From Anaeroplasmataceae bacterium (GTDB lineage Bacteria; Bacillota_I; Bacilli_A; Acholeplasmatales; Anaeroplasmataceae): a DNA stretch of 25,237 nt. The notes below the pieces were generated by a model. That model was not told the DNA's origin and searched no databases. It saw only the letters and a list, made by a program, of their open reading frames with translations. Below, in pieces: positions 6,321 through 15,249 of the stretch. Location: the NCBI GenBank assembly GCA_020025015.1, contig JAHHSV010000020.1:1-25237 (forward strand), read 5' to 3'. The position numbers were made by a program, and so were the translations under genes. The stretch's first letter is position 1. Every line of letters begins with the position of its first letter.

Positions 6321-6350
6321 ATTATAGCATAGGCTATTGGCTTTTTTCAA
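6321..6350 (-). promoter_or_regulatory. secG promoter
   Basis: The minus strand has TTGAAA (6345-6350), an 18-base spacer and TGCTATAAT (TATAAT at 6321-6326), an extended -10. The -35 lies 5 bases after the deoA stop codon. The -35 region overlaps a weak dyad (CTATTG / CAATAG). Confidence 0.75.
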
Positions 6351-6355
6351 TAGTT

Positions 6356-7654
6356 TTAGCGAATAACATCCAAGATTAGCTTAACATCAACCTTTTCATC
6401 AGAATATTCAAATGAATTTGCAAACATCTCAATAGCTTCATTTGTATTCTTACCATTAGAGTGAATATAACCTAAAATAGTATTCTCATCAACGTAATCG
6501 CCAACCTTCTTGTTTAAAACAATACCAACGATTGGATCAATTTCATCAGTTAGCTTTTCTCTACCTGCACCAAGTAGCATTGAAGCTCTACCTACATGAT
6601 ATGAATCAATTCTCTTAATGTAGCCCTTAGTTTTAGCATAAACTGGAATTATTTCATCCGCATCACGGAATAGTTCAGGATGGTAAACGTAATCAGCATT
6701 ACCTCCTTGAGCCTCAACTAATTCAGCAAGCTTTTGTAAAGCTAAGCCATTTTCAATATTTTCAACCAACATCTTTTCTGCTTCCTCTAAGGAATCAGTT
6801 AAGCCAGCATCTACTACTAAGCGAGAGCCTATATATAAGCATAAATCTCTTAAATCCTTAGGTCCTTTACCCTTTAAGGTATTAATTGCTTCAATAACCT
6901 CTAAGGAATTACCAACCGCAAAGCCTAAGGGCTCATCCATATTAGTTAAAATAGCAGTCATTTTTCTATCACACATTTTACCAATATTTACCATTAGGGT
7001 AGCTAAATGTCTAGCATCCTCTAAGGTTTTCATAAATGCACCACTACCAACCTTAACATCTAAGCAAATACCATCAGCACCAGCTGCTAGCTTTTTTGAC
7101 ATAATAGAAGCTGCGATTAATGGAATTGAATCAACAGTACCAGTTACATCACGTAAAGCATACATCTTCTTATCGGCTGGAGTTAGGTTACCAGATTGAC
7201 CTACTAGCGCAATGTGAATTTTTTGAACCTGGTTAATAAAATCCTCTGGTGAAATTTGAATATTATAGCCTGGAATAGCTTCAAGCTTATCAAGCGTACC
7301 ACCAGTATGACCTAAGCCACGACCACTCATCTTGGCAAATTCAATACCAAGTGAAGCAACAAGTGGAGCTAAAACAATTGAAGTTTTATCGCCAACACCA
7401 CCTGTAGAGTGTTTATCTACCTTAAAGCCCTTAATACGGCTTAAATCCATGACATCGCCAGAATTTTCCATAGCTAAGGCTAAGGTAGTAGCTTCCTCAT
7501 CTGTCATTCCTCTAAAATAAACTGCCATTAAAAAGGCGCTCATTTGATAATCAGGAATTGAACCATCAGTGTAGCCTTTAACAACAAATTCAATTTCTTC
7601 CTTGGTTAAGACTCCACCATCTCTTTTTTTAATAATAACATCTAACATTTGCAT
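6356..7654 (-). CDS. deoA: Pyrimidine-nucleoside (thymidine) phosphorylase
   Basis: The enzyme splits thymidine, and often uridine, with phosphate to give the base and (deoxy)ribose-1-phosphate in nucleoside salvage. Family marks include DKHSTGGVGDKTSIVLAP (phosphate site), KMSGRGLGHTGGTLDKLE, KKLAAGADGICLDVKVGSGAFMK (in two parts) and a C-terminal alpha/beta domain. Length is about 432, normal for the family. The ATG at 7663 overlaps the stop of the peptidase E gene, but the AAAGGA ribosome site is too close to it; ATG 7654, 10 bases from that site, is a better start. It is the last gene of the long ruvA-led run. The substrate range (thymidine only versus all pyrimidines) is not decided by sequence here. 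Confidence 0.94.
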   Translation of the reverse strand: MQMLDVIIKKRDGGVLTKEEIEFVVKGYTDGSIPDYQMSAFLMAVYFRGMTDEEATTLALAMENSGDVMDLSRIKGFKVDKHSTGGVGDKTSIVLAPLVASLGIEFAKMSGRGLGHTGGTLDKLEAIPGYNIQISPEDFINQVQKIHIALVGQSGNLTPADKKMYALRDVTGTVDSIPLIAASIMSKKLAAGADGICLDVKVGSGAFMKTLEDARHLATLMVNIGKMCDRKMTAILTNMDEPLGFAVGNSLEVIEAINTLKGKGPKDLRDLCLYIGSRLVVDAGLTDSLEEAEKMLVENIENGLALQKLAELVEAQGGNADYVYHPELFRDADEIIPVYAKTKGYIKRIDSYHVGRASMLLGAGREKLTDEIDPIVGIVLNKKVGDYVDENTILGYIHSNGKNTNEAIEMFANSFEYSDEKVDVKLILDVIR

Positions 7655-7659
7655 AAAAA

Positions 7660-8346
7660 TCATGTCCTTTCATATAAAGATATCAGCTTATAGCCTTCAT
7701 CCTTTTTTAAAATGTAAATAGAATTATATCGCGCTTCCTTTATAATATCATAATTATTAGAATTAATAAAGAGTGCAGTATCATCCTCTATACAATATCC
7801 ATCATATGGATAATTTTTGGCCACGTCATCATACAAAATCAAATCTTCCTTTTGATAATGAGGGCAAACAGTAATAGGTAATAGCCCTATACCTTCTACC
7901 ATCTTAAAATTATAGTAGTGACCGTTGTCTAAAAAAACATCTCTGTCACCCATCCCAAATTTAGAATAGAAAATAGCTCCGGCGCTTACACCAGCATAAA
8001 TCTTATTGCTATCAAGATATTTGATAAAAATATCTGTAAGCTTATACCTTTTAGCTATTTCCATTAGATAATTTATACTTCCACCTGCAATAAAAATTGT
8101 ACCAGCCGCTTTGAACTCTGCCTCAAATAAGCTAATATGTTTGAGCATTTCTTCTGTCGCAAGTATTACCTCTGCCTCATCAGGACACTCACTAACAAAC
8201 TTATTAAAGCTCTTACTAAATTCCTTACTAGCATAGGGAATATAAAATATCCTTTTGTTTATGGCATTTTCTACCATTTTCGCAAATATTTTACTTTTAC
8301 CAGTAAATTCCAAGCTTCTTCCGCCCATTAAGAGGAAGCTATTCAT
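7660..8346 (-). CDS. Peptidase E-like protein (peptidase S51 family)
   Basis: This 228-residue protein has the class I glutamine-amidotransferase-like fold of S51 peptidases, which cleave Asp-X dipeptides or related substrates. The nucleophile elbow GVSAGA (about 119-124) carries the catalytic Ser. The His motif CPHYQKED (about 160-167) and the IEDDTAL loop (about 181-187) are present, as is FIAGGSINYL. It starts at ATG 8346, overlapping trmB by 8 bases, and its TGA stop overlaps the first possible start of deoA. Next to PepV it suggests use of short peptides. Cyanophycinase-like or other S51 functions cannot be excluded. Confidence 0.85.
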   Translation of the reverse strand: MNSFLLMGGRSLEFTGKSKIFAKMVENAINKRIFYIPYASKEFSKSFNKFVSECPDEAEVILATEEMLKHISLFEAEFKAAGTIFIAGGSINYLMEIAKRYKLTDIFIKYLDSNKIYAGVSAGAIFYSKFGMGDRDVFLDNGHYYNFKMVEGIGLLPITVCPHYQKEDLILYDDVAKNYPYDGYCIEDDTALFINSNNYDIIKEARYNSIYILKKDEGYKLISLYERT

Positions 8347-8980
8347 GTTTAATACTTACCTTTGCAAAATAAATTGGTCCAAGCTTACTCCATTTATCCT
8401 CAAACTCAGTTCTAATATTAAACCAATCCTCTTTGTGTAAATCATAGCTTATTTTATCAATGGAAAAGCCATTCTCCTCATACATTTCTAAGGAATAATA
8501 AAATAAATCATGATTATCAGTTTTTTGAATTATTTTACCATCACCTGGTAAAATATCCTTATATAGACCTAAAAAAATTGGCGAAGTCAATCTTCTTTTC
8601 GCATGCTTTGCTTTAGGCCATGGGTCAGAAAAATTAAGATAAATATTGGAAATTTCACCTTTTATAAAATATTCGTTTAATAATTGAGCATCACCTAAAA
8701 CAAGCTTCAAATTAGGTAATGGCTCTTCTTGCAATAATCTTTCCATTGCTCTTAATAAAACACTATCGAACTTTTCCATGGCAATAAAGTTTATATTAGG
8801 AAAGGCTTTAGCCATTCCCACAATAAACTGACCCTTACCACAGCCAATTTCTAAACGTATTTCATTATCGTTATTAAAAAGACTTTGCCATTTTGCCTTA
8901 TAATTTTTTGGCTCTAATATAACAATATCACTATTTTCACTAAGCTTTGAAAACGCGTCCTTTACCTTTCTTAAACGCAT
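8339..8980 (-). CDS. trmB: tRNA (guanine-N7-)-methyltransferase
   Basis: TrmB uses S-adenosylmethionine to make m7G46 in tRNA variable loops. The SAM-binding motif EIGCGKGQF lies at residues 44-52. The family hallmark NFSDPWPKAKHAKRRL is at about 121-136, and TDN and TEFEDKW follow in the C-terminal half. Length 213 is normal. It starts 1 base after the pepV stop, with AGG 8 bases upstream, and overlaps the peptidase E gene by 8 bases, so it belongs to the same transcript. Confidence 0.97.
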   Translation of the reverse strand: MRLRKVKDAFSKLSENSDIVILEPKNYKAKWQSLFNNDNEIRLEIGCGKGQFIVGMAKAFPNINFIAMEKFDSVLLRAMERLLQEEPLPNLKLVLGDAQLLNEYFIKGEISNIYLNFSDPWPKAKHAKRRLTSPIFLGLYKDILPGDGKIIQKTDNHDLFYYSLEMYEENGFSIDKISYDLHKEDWFNIRTEFEDKWSKLGPIYFAKVSIKHE

Positions 8981-8981
8981 A

Positions 8982-10334
8982 TTATTTACCTAAATCGTAA
9001 ATAGCCTTCATATAAATAGCTATACTATTAACAAAATTATCTAAATCGATGTATTCATCGGCAATATGACATACATCAGGCTCACCAGGTAAGGCTGGAC
9101 CGAAGGCTACACAGTTTTTAATAAACTTAGCATAGGTTCCACCACCAATAGTGAATGGTTCATTTACTGTATCACCACTTAATTCACGATAAGCATTAAA
9201 TAATGTTTCAACTAAGAATGAATCGCGTGGAACAAAGTGAATTTCTGATTTACTAATTAATTCAAAGCGATAATTTGCATTTCCTGCAAAGGATTTAGTA
9301 AACATTTCTTCCATGAAGTCAGTGTAATTATCCTTAGGAATACGATAATTAATACCAACCTTTAAAGCACCATCAATAAAATCAACTGTACCAACATTTT
9401 CAGTTAAATACTTCATATCCTCATCGTATACATCAATACCAAGCTTATTACCATGAGGATCAAAGGTTAAATAATCATGGAAATATCTAGATATTTTAGT
9501 AGGATGGAAATCATTTAAAAACTCCATTAGGATAAAAATACCATTGATACCATTTTCAGGCATTGCCGCATGGCAAGACTTACCATAGGCATAGTAATAG
9601 CCATCCTTATATTCACCCTCAAAGCCATTTTCCTCTAGCCATGGCTTAAATTCATTACTCAAATCAACACTTAGCTTCATTTTTGCTTCAGCAGGTAAAA
9701 TATTTAATCTACTACCACTAGCAAAATCTAAAATTACGTCGTCCTCTTCCTTTAAGTATAAATAATATGATGCCATTGCCTTTTCACCATAAATAACAGG
9801 AAATTCAGCATCTGGTGAAAAGCCTAGCTCAGGCATTTCCTCATGCTCGAAATAATGAGTTAAGCAACGACTACCAGTTTCCTCATCACAGCCTACAATC
9901 ATTCTTACACGTTTATTTAATTTTACGCCTTGCTCCTTTAAAATCTTTAAAGCAAAATATGCAGCTACAACCGGACCCTTATCATCCTCGCTACCACGAG
10001 CATAAAGCTTGCCATCTCTAATATCCGCAACAAATGGATCAGTTGTCCAATTTTGACCGGCAACAGGTACAACGTCAAGGTGACCTAAAACACCAATTAA
10101 TTCATCACCCTCGCCATACTCGATATGACCTGCATAATTATCAACATTTTTTGTTTTAAAGCCATCCTTATTTGCCATATCAAGCATAAACTCTAAGGCC
10201 TTCTTGGCTTCAATACCAAATGGTGCGTCACTATTTGGCTTATATTCATCTAGTACACTTTTAAAGGATACTAGTTTTTTTAACACTTCAATAGCTTCTT
10301 CACGTTTTGCTTCAGCTAATTTCTTAAAATCCAT
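8982..10334 (-). CDS. pepV: Dipeptidase PepV (M20 metallopeptidase)
   Basis: PepV is a cytoplasmic two-zinc dipeptidase that hydrolyses a broad range of dipeptides in Gram-positive bacteria. Metal ligands are visible: His in GHLDVVP (residue 85), Asp in RGSEDDKGP (about 117-118), Glu in CDEETGS (151-152), Asp in FSPDAEFP, and the C-terminal His in CHIADEY. The lid domain lies between about 180 and 380. Length 450 is close to Lactobacillus PepV. The ribosome site AAGGAGG lies inside the end of the HPr gene, so the two are translationally linked. Confidence 0.94.
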   Translation of the reverse strand: MDFKKLAEAKREEAIEVLKKLVSFKSVLDEYKPNSDAPFGIEAKKALEFMLDMANKDGFKTKNVDNYAGHIEYGEGDELIGVLGHLDVVPVAGQNWTTDPFVADIRDGKLYARGSEDDKGPVVAAYFALKILKEQGVKLNKRVRMIVGCDEETGSRCLTHYFEHEEMPELGFSPDAEFPVIYGEKAMASYYLYLKEEDDVILDFASGSRLNILPAEAKMKLSVDLSNEFKPWLEENGFEGEYKDGYYYAYGKSCHAAMPENGINGIFILMEFLNDFHPTKISRYFHDYLTFDPHGNKLGIDVYDEDMKYLTENVGTVDFIDGALKVGINYRIPKDNYTDFMEEMFTKSFAGNANYRFELISKSEIHFVPRDSFLVETLFNAYRELSGDTVNEPFTIGGGTYAKFIKNCVAFGPALPGEPDVCHIADEYIDLDNFVNSIAIYMKAIYDLGK

Positions 10335-10338
10335 AAAA

Positions 10339-10611
10339 TTATACCTCCTTAGCTAACTTCAATTCTAATAATAAAGCAGCTATATCATTCATCGCTTCCA
10401 TTTCATCTTCGCCATTTATTTTAAGAGTAAATAGCTCACCCTTAAATAAACCCAATGATAAAACACTAATAATTGATTTAAAGTTGATTTTTTTATCCAT
10501 ATAGCATAAGCAAACATCTGATTTAAATTTGTCAGCCTTATTTACAATTAGAGTCGCTGGTCTAGCATGAATACCCTCTTCTGCCACTACTTTGAATGTT
10601 TTTTTAATCAT
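10339..10611 (-). CDS. ptsH: Phosphocarrier protein HPr
   Basis: HPr relays phosphate from enzyme I to sugar-specific EII proteins of the PTS. The active-site His15 is in GIHARPA, and the regulatory Ser46 is in KSIISVLSLG at exactly the canonical position. That implies control by an HPr kinase/phosphatase, which is not in this window. Length is 90 residues. It has an AGGGGG ribosome site. ptsI is not adjacent, unlike the usual ptsHI operon. Instead the gene follows a membrane-tethered EIIB-like gene by 13 bases. Confidence 0.95.
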   Translation of the reverse strand: MIKKTFKVVAEEGIHARPATLIVNKADKFKSDVCLCYMDKKINFKSIISVLSLGLFKGELFTLKINGEDEMEAMNDIAALLLELKLAKEV

Positions 10612-10624
10612 ATATAGCCCCCTA

Positions 10625-10978
10625 TTATTTATCTAACGCTTTTTTAATTAATTCTGAATTTTCCTTAAATAAAACCTTAATTGTATTACCTGTTACAAAA
10701 ACACCACCTTCAGAAATTGTTTTAATTTCCTCAAGCTTTACTAAGTCTAAATCATTAACTGTAATTTTTAAGCGTCCCTCTAAAACATCAGTTGTAACGA
10801 TGTTTTCCTTACCCCCTAAATATAAAATTAATGCCTCAATAAATGGCTCATTTATAACTGTTTTAGCACCTTTCTTCTTAACTACTAAAAAGGTAATAGC
10901 AAAGAAAGCAAGTAATAAAACTGCAATACCAATAGCCATATATAAAATGTGCATGCCTAAGCTAATTTCAAATATCAT
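10625..10978 (-). CDS. Membrane-anchored EIIB-like (PTS glucose-type) domain protein lacking the active Cys
   Basis: This 117-residue protein has one transmembrane helix (about 8-33), a basic stop (KKKGAK) and a C-terminal domain resembling EIIB of the glucose family: LGGKENI (54-60), then D64-VLEG-RLKITV, and GGVFVTGNTIKVLF (91-104). In active EIIB the stretch reads DxCITRLR; here the phosphorylated Cys position is Leu66, so phosphotransfer through this residue is impossible. It lies between tgt and ptsH. That slot is often taken by yajC, but the domain is not YajC. AGGAG lies 7 bases before ATG 10978. A sensor or scaffold role that binds HPr or other PTS proteins is inference only. Confidence 0.75.
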   Translation of the reverse strand: MIFEISLGMHILYMAIGIAVLLLAFFAITFLVVKKKGAKTVINEPFIEALILYLGGKENIVTTDVLEGRLKITVNDLDLVKLEEIKTISEGGVFVTGNTIKVLFKENSELIKKALDK

Positions 10979-10987
10979 AATTTACTC

Positions 10988-12121
10988 CTATCTAGGCATT
11001 TTATAGCCCATTTTTTGAAACATTTCATCTCTAAAATCTAATAATCTATCCTCTTGAATAGCCTTTCTAATTTCTGCCATTAAGTGCTTTAAGAACGCTA
11101 GGTTATGGTAAGTAATTAGACGCATGCCTAATATTTCATCGGCTTTAACTAAATGATTTAAATAGCCTCTAGTATACTTTTTACATACCTCACAATCACA
11201 CATAGGATCAAGTGGACCATGATCTAAACGATATTTAGAATTTTTAACCTGCATCTTACCAAATGAGGTTAAAGCACTACCATGACGAGCATTTCTACTA
11301 GGTAAAACACAGTCAAACATATCAATACCGTTGATTGCGCCAACAATTAAATCATCAGGAGATCCAACTCCCATTAAATAACGAGGCTTATCCTTAGGCA
11401 TAATATCCTTTAAATATTCAAGCATTTCATACATTTCAGCCTTAGATTCACCAACTGATAAGCCACCAATTGAATAGCCTGGGAAGCCAATCTTTTCTAG
11501 CTCATCTAAGCAGTGCTTTCTTAATTCCTTATCAGGACCACCCTGAACAATACCAAATAAAGCCTGCTTATCTGGATTCTTATGGGCTTCCTTACCACGC
11601 TTTGCCCAGCGAATTGTTCTTTCAACACTATTCTTTAAATATTCTGGACTAGCATGAAATGGTGGACATTCATCAAAGGACATAATAATATCTGCACCTA
11701 AATTATTTTGAATTTCTATAGATTTCTCAGGTGATAAAAATAAAGGAGCACCACTCTTATGATGTCTAAAATTAACACCCTCTTCAGTTATCTTTCTAAT
11801 TTTTGACAATGAGAATACCTGAAAGCCACCACTATCAGTTAATAAGGCTCCATCCCAATTCATAAAGCCTCTTACCCCACCAAAATCTCTTACAACCTCA
11901 TCACCAGGCTGTAGCCATAAATGGTAGGTGTTTGATAGAATTAAGCCATCAGAAACCTTACGAATTTCCTCTGGAATTAATGTTTTTACGGTTGCTTGCG
12001 TACCAACAGGCATAAATATTGGTGTTTCAAAATCACCATGTGGAGTATGTAAAATACCATAACGGGCTCCACTTTGCTTGCAAATATGCTTGCATTCCCA
12101 CCAAACTGGTTTATTTTCCAC
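10988..12121 (-). CDS. tgt: tRNA-guanine transglycosylase
   Basis: Tgt swaps the guanine at the wobble position of GUN-anticodon tRNAs for the queuosine precursor preQ1. The 377-residue protein shows LTDSGGFQVFSL (general-base Asp), FGIVQGG, GGLSVGE and IDMFDCVLPSRNARHG with the nucleophile Asp. The zinc site C-x-C-x2-C with a distant His reads CDCEVCKKY and TYHN. It starts at GTG 12121, sharing one base with the ppiB stop, with GAGG 8 bases upstream. queA lies two genes upstream, so both late queuosine steps are in this run. No preQ1 synthesis gene is in the window. Confidence 0.97.
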   Translation of the reverse strand: MENKPVWWECKHICKQSGARYGILHTPHGDFETPIFMPVGTQATVKTLIPEEIRKVSDGLILSNTYHLWLQPGDEVVRDFGGVRGFMNWDGALLTDSGGFQVFSLSKIRKITEEGVNFRHHKSGAPLFLSPEKSIEIQNNLGADIIMSFDECPPFHASPEYLKNSVERTIRWAKRGKEAHKNPDKQALFGIVQGGPDKELRKHCLDELEKIGFPGYSIGGLSVGESKAEMYEMLEYLKDIMPKDKPRYLMGVGSPDDLIVGAINGIDMFDCVLPSRNARHGSALTSFGKMQVKNSKYRLDHGPLDPMCDCEVCKKYTRGYLNHLVKADEILGMRLITYHNLAFLKHLMAEIRKAIQEDRLLDFRDEMFQKMGYKMPR

Positions 12122-12630
12122 TATCTCACCCTCTTAATCTTCTTAATTTTAATATCAGCTAAAGGTCTATCACTATAATCAGTTCTAGACTCAGCAATTT
12201 TATCAACTACCTCAATACCCTTAGTTACTGCACCAAAGGCTGCATAGCTACCATCTAAATGTGGAGAATCGGCATGCATTAAGAAAAATTGGCTAGATGC
12301 ACTATTAGGATCATTAGTACGAGCCATTGAAATAACGCCACGTGAATGCTCTAATGGATTTTTAACTCCATTTAGCATAAATTCTCCCTTAATCTTCTTA
12401 CAAGAGCCACCACAACCAGTACCAGTTGGATCGCCACCCTGAATCATAAAGCCTTCAATTACACGATGGAAAATAATTCCACTATAAAAATCATCATTAA
12501 CTAAATTTAAAAAATTTTCAACTGTAATTGGAGCAATGCTTGGGAAAAGCTCAACTGTAATATTCCCTAAATTTTCAACCTCAATTTCAACAACTGGGTT
12601 TGTATCATTTAAATAGCTAGTATACTTCAT
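12121..12630 (-). CDS. ppiB: Peptidyl-prolyl cis-trans isomerase (cyclophilin)
   Basis: This 169-residue cytoplasmic cyclophilin speeds proline isomerisation during folding. The active-site residues fall in FHRVIEGFMIQGGDPTGTG (catalytic Arg, Phe, Gln), SMARTNDPNSASSQFFLMH and LDGSYAAFG. No signal peptide or membrane segment is present. It starts 1 base after the queA stop, with AAGGAG 10 bases upstream. Insertion between queA and tgt is unusual relative to the common ruvB-queA-tgt order, but nothing suggests a dedicated role in tRNA modification. Confidence 0.94.
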   Translation of the reverse strand: MKYTSYLNDTNPVVEIEVENLGNITVELFPSIAPITVENFLNLVNDDFYSGIIFHRVIEGFMIQGGDPTGTGCGGSCKKIKGEFMLNGVKNPLEHSRGVISMARTNDPNSASSQFFLMHADSPHLDGSYAAFGAVTKGIEVVDKIAESRTDYSDRPLADIKIKKIKRVR

Positions 12631-12631
12631 C

Positions 12632-13669
12632 TTAATTATTCTCCTTGTTATTTATAAACATTGCATCTCCGAAGCTAAAGAAACGATATTTTTCTTTAAC
12701 CGCCTCATTATAAGCATTTAAAATATTTTCCTTACCCGCTAAAGCAGAAACTAACATAATTAAGGTTGATTTAGGCAAATGGAAATTTGTAATTAATGCA
12801 TCAACTACCTTCCACTTATAGCCTGGATAAATAAATATTTGGGTGTTTTCAGCCTTTGGCTTAAAGCCATTGTCATAGGCTGATTCTAAGGTTCTAACTG
12901 ATGTAGTACCTACAGCTACAATACGCTTACCGCTAGCCTTAGCCTCATTTAATTTATCAGCTACATCCTTAGAAATATGATACCATTCACTATGCATTAT
13001 ATGCTTAGAGGCATCCTCGACATTTACTGGTCTAAAGGTACCTAATCCAACATGTAGGGTTACATATAATATTTCAACACCCTTAGCCTTTAGCTTTTCT
13101 AATATTTCCTTAGTAAAGTGTAAGCCAGCTGTAGGAGCAGCAGCGCTTCCTAAATTTTTCGCATAAACTGTTTGATATCTATCATTATCCTTAAGCTTTT
13201 CATGAATATAAGGAGGTAAAGGCATTTCACCTAATGACTCTAGTATTTCAACAAAGATTCCTTCATATTCCATCTTAAAATGGCAGATACCCTCATCAAA
13301 TTTTTCTAAACAGGTTGCCTTGATTTTACCCTCACCAAAGCTAATAACCGTTCCTGGCTTTACTCTTCTTTGTGGTTTGGCTAAGCATTCCCAAACATTA
13401 TCACCTAAATCCTTAAGCAATAACACCTCAATTACAGCATTAGTTTCTTCCTTAACACCATATAATCTAGCTGGATAAACCTTAGTGTCATTCATTACTA
13501 AAACATCATTACTGTCTAAATAATCAACGATATCATAAAAATGCTTATGTGTAATCTCTCCTGTATTTTTATTTAAAACCATTAAGCGGCTACTGCTACG
13601 ATCCTTCAATGGAGTTTGAGCAATTAGCTCCTCTGGTAAATTATAATCAAAATCATCAGTTCTTATCAT
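12632..13669 (-). CDS. queA: S-adenosylmethionine:tRNA ribosyltransferase-isomerase
   Basis: QueA transfers and isomerises the ribosyl group of SAM onto preQ1-tRNA to give epoxyqueuosine. The 345-residue protein has the family N-terminus FDYNLPEELIAQTPLKDRSS, LVMNDTKVYPARLYG, AAPTAGLHFT, LHVGLGTFRPV, GTTSVRTLES and LITNFHLPKSTLIMLVSA. The ATG overlaps the TGA of ruvB (ATGA), a sign of coupled translation and of TGA acting as stop. Confidence 0.98.
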   Translation of the reverse strand: MIRTDDFDYNLPEELIAQTPLKDRSSSRLMVLNKNTGEITHKHFYDIVDYLDSNDVLVMNDTKVYPARLYGVKEETNAVIEVLLLKDLGDNVWECLAKPQRRVKPGTVISFGEGKIKATCLEKFDEGICHFKMEYEGIFVEILESLGEMPLPPYIHEKLKDNDRYQTVYAKNLGSAAAPTAGLHFTKEILEKLKAKGVEILYVTLHVGLGTFRPVNVEDASKHIMHSEWYHISKDVADKLNEAKASGKRIVAVGTTSVRTLESAYDNGFKPKAENTQIFIYPGYKWKVVDALITNFHLPKSTLIMLVSALAGKENILNAYNEAVKEKYRFFSFGDAMFINNKENN

Positions 13670-14670
13670 TTAAATAAACCTCTTCTAATTGAAATATGTA
13701 AGTGCTCATAGGCCTTTTCAGTAACAATTCTACCTCTACTAGAGCGCTTAATAAATCCTTCCTGTAATAAATATGGCTCATAGACATCCTCAATAGTTTG
13801 AACCTCCTCCGATAGAGAAGCGCTTAAGGATTCTACCCCAACTGGGCCGCCATTATACATATCAATAATTGTTCTTAAATATCTGTGGTCGTTACGATCT
13901 AAGCCAAGCTCATCAATACCAAGCTTATCTAAAGCGTACCTTGTAACCTCTAAATCAATTACCCCAGCATTCATAACCTCGGCAAAATCTCTAACCCTTC
14001 TAAATAAGCGGTTAGCGATTCTTGGCGTACCTCTACTTCTTTTTGCAAGCTCGGTAGCAGCATCATCAGTAATTTTAGTTTCATAAACTAAGGCTGTACG
14101 CTTAATTATTTCGTATAGCTCAGAAATTTTATAATACTCTAAGTGTAATACAACCCCAAAACGATCACGTAACGGGCTTGATAAATCACCAAAGCGGGTA
14201 GTCGCGCCAATTAAGGTGAATGGTGGTAAATCAACTCTAATCGATTTTGCAGTTGAATCCTTACCAATGACAATATCTAAAACATAGTCTTCCATTGCAC
14301 TATATAGGATTTCTTCAACATAGCGTGGCAAGCGATGAATCTCATCAATAAACAAGACATCCCCCTCTTCAAGCTGACTTAAAATTGAGGCTAAATCCCC
14401 ACTACGTTCAATTGCCGGGCCACTTATAACCTTTAAATTAACCCCTAATTCATTGGCAACAATTTGCGCAAGCGTAGTTTTACCAAGACCAGGAGGTCCA
14501 TAAAGCAAAACGTGATCTAGGCTTTCACTACGATTTAAGGCCGCCTTAATATAAACGCCTAGGCTTTCCTTAACTTCCTTTTGGCCAATATATTCATTCA
14601 ATTTTTCAGGACGAAGGCTTAAGCTATCATCATTTTCTTCAAAATTAGGATCAACTAATCTTTCTTCCAC
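13666..14670 (-). CDS. ruvB: Holliday junction branch-migration ATPase RuvB
   Basis: RuvB is the AAA+ motor that drives branch migration with RuvA. Walker A is GPPGLGKTT, Walker B is LFIDEIHRL, sensor 1 lies in IGATTRFGDLSSPLRDRFG, and the winged-helix domain carries YNGGPVGVESLSASLSEE and GFIKRSSRGRIVT. GTG 14670 is the likely start, giving MEERLVDPNF as in other RuvB proteins. AGGTG lies 6 bases upstream, whereas the GTG at 14679 abuts the ruvA stop without a proper ribosome site. Length from this start is 334. Confidence 0.98.
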   Translation of the reverse strand: MEERLVDPNFEENDDSLSLRPEKLNEYIGQKEVKESLGVYIKAALNRSESLDHVLLYGPPGLGKTTLAQIVANELGVNLKVISGPAIERSGDLASILSQLEEGDVLFIDEIHRLPRYVEEILYSAMEDYVLDIVIGKDSTAKSIRVDLPPFTLIGATTRFGDLSSPLRDRFGVVLHLEYYKISELYEIIKRTALVYETKITDDAATELAKRSRGTPRIANRLFRRVRDFAEVMNAGVIDLEVTRYALDKLGIDELGLDRNDHRYLRTIIDMYNGGPVGVESLSASLSEEVQTIEDVYEPYLLQEGFIKRSSRGRIVTEKAYEHLHISIRRGLFK

Positions 14671-14679
14671 AAAAAGCAC

Positions 14680-15234
14680 CTACTTTGTTAATAATTTTAA
14701 TGCCACCTTAATTAGGCTTGAAATATCACTAGAGCCATCTAGCTTAGGTAAAATCTTTGTAATTTCCTTTTTGCTATAGCCTAACGCGACTAAAGCGTCA
14801 GTAAGATCTTCCATCTTACTATTTTTAGGCATAATTACATCATAATTAATCTTACCCTTTAAATCTAAAATAATTTGCTGGCTAGCCTTAGGTCCAATAC
14901 CAGGGAACTTACGTAAATATATTGAATTTCCACTTTCGATTGCTTCTGCAATTTCATTAACTGAACCTGTTGCTAAAATACTTAATGCGCTCTTAGGCCC
15001 AATACCATTTACGGAAATCAGTCTTAAAAACATATCCTTTTCATCAGCACTTAAAAAGCCATATAAGCTTATTTCATCTTCTCTTACATACTGATGAGTG
15101 TATATTAAATAATCCTCATTCAAATTATAGCGATAAGGATTAGGAACAATGATAATATAACCAATTCCATTGTTCTCACAAATTATATTTTTAGGGGTAA
15201 TCTTTGTTACCTTGCCCTTTATATATCCATACAT
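14680..15234 (-). CDS. ruvA: Holliday junction-binding protein RuvA
   Basis: RuvA binds four-way junctions and loads RuvB. The N-terminal OB fold (MYGYIKGKVTKI, NNGIGYIIIVPNP, YTHQYVREDEISLYGF), the two helix-hairpin-helix motifs (LISVNGIGPKSALSIL and LRKFPGIGPKASQQIILDLKGK) and a C-terminal RuvB-binding helix bundle with DALVALGYSKKEI are visible. ATG 15234 with GGTGAT upstream gives 184 residues, the usual size; in-frame codons further up would add an unlikely extension. It is the first gene of the long minus-strand run. Confidence 0.97.
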   Translation of the reverse strand: MYGYIKGKVTKITPKNIICENNGIGYIIIVPNPYRYNLNEDYLIYTHQYVREDEISLYGFLSADEKDMFLRLISVNGIGPKSALSILATGSVNEIAEAIESGNSIYLRKFPGIGPKASQQIILDLKGKINYDVIMPKNSKMEDLTDALVALGYSKKEITKILPKLDGSSDISSLIKVALKLLTK

Positions 15235-15249
15235 AAAATCACCACTAAC

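Noticed and set aside
10625..10978. yajC, because of its place after tgt and one N-terminal membrane helix
   Set aside because: The C-terminal half matches EIIB features (LGGKENI, RLKITV, GGVFVTGN) and not YajC.
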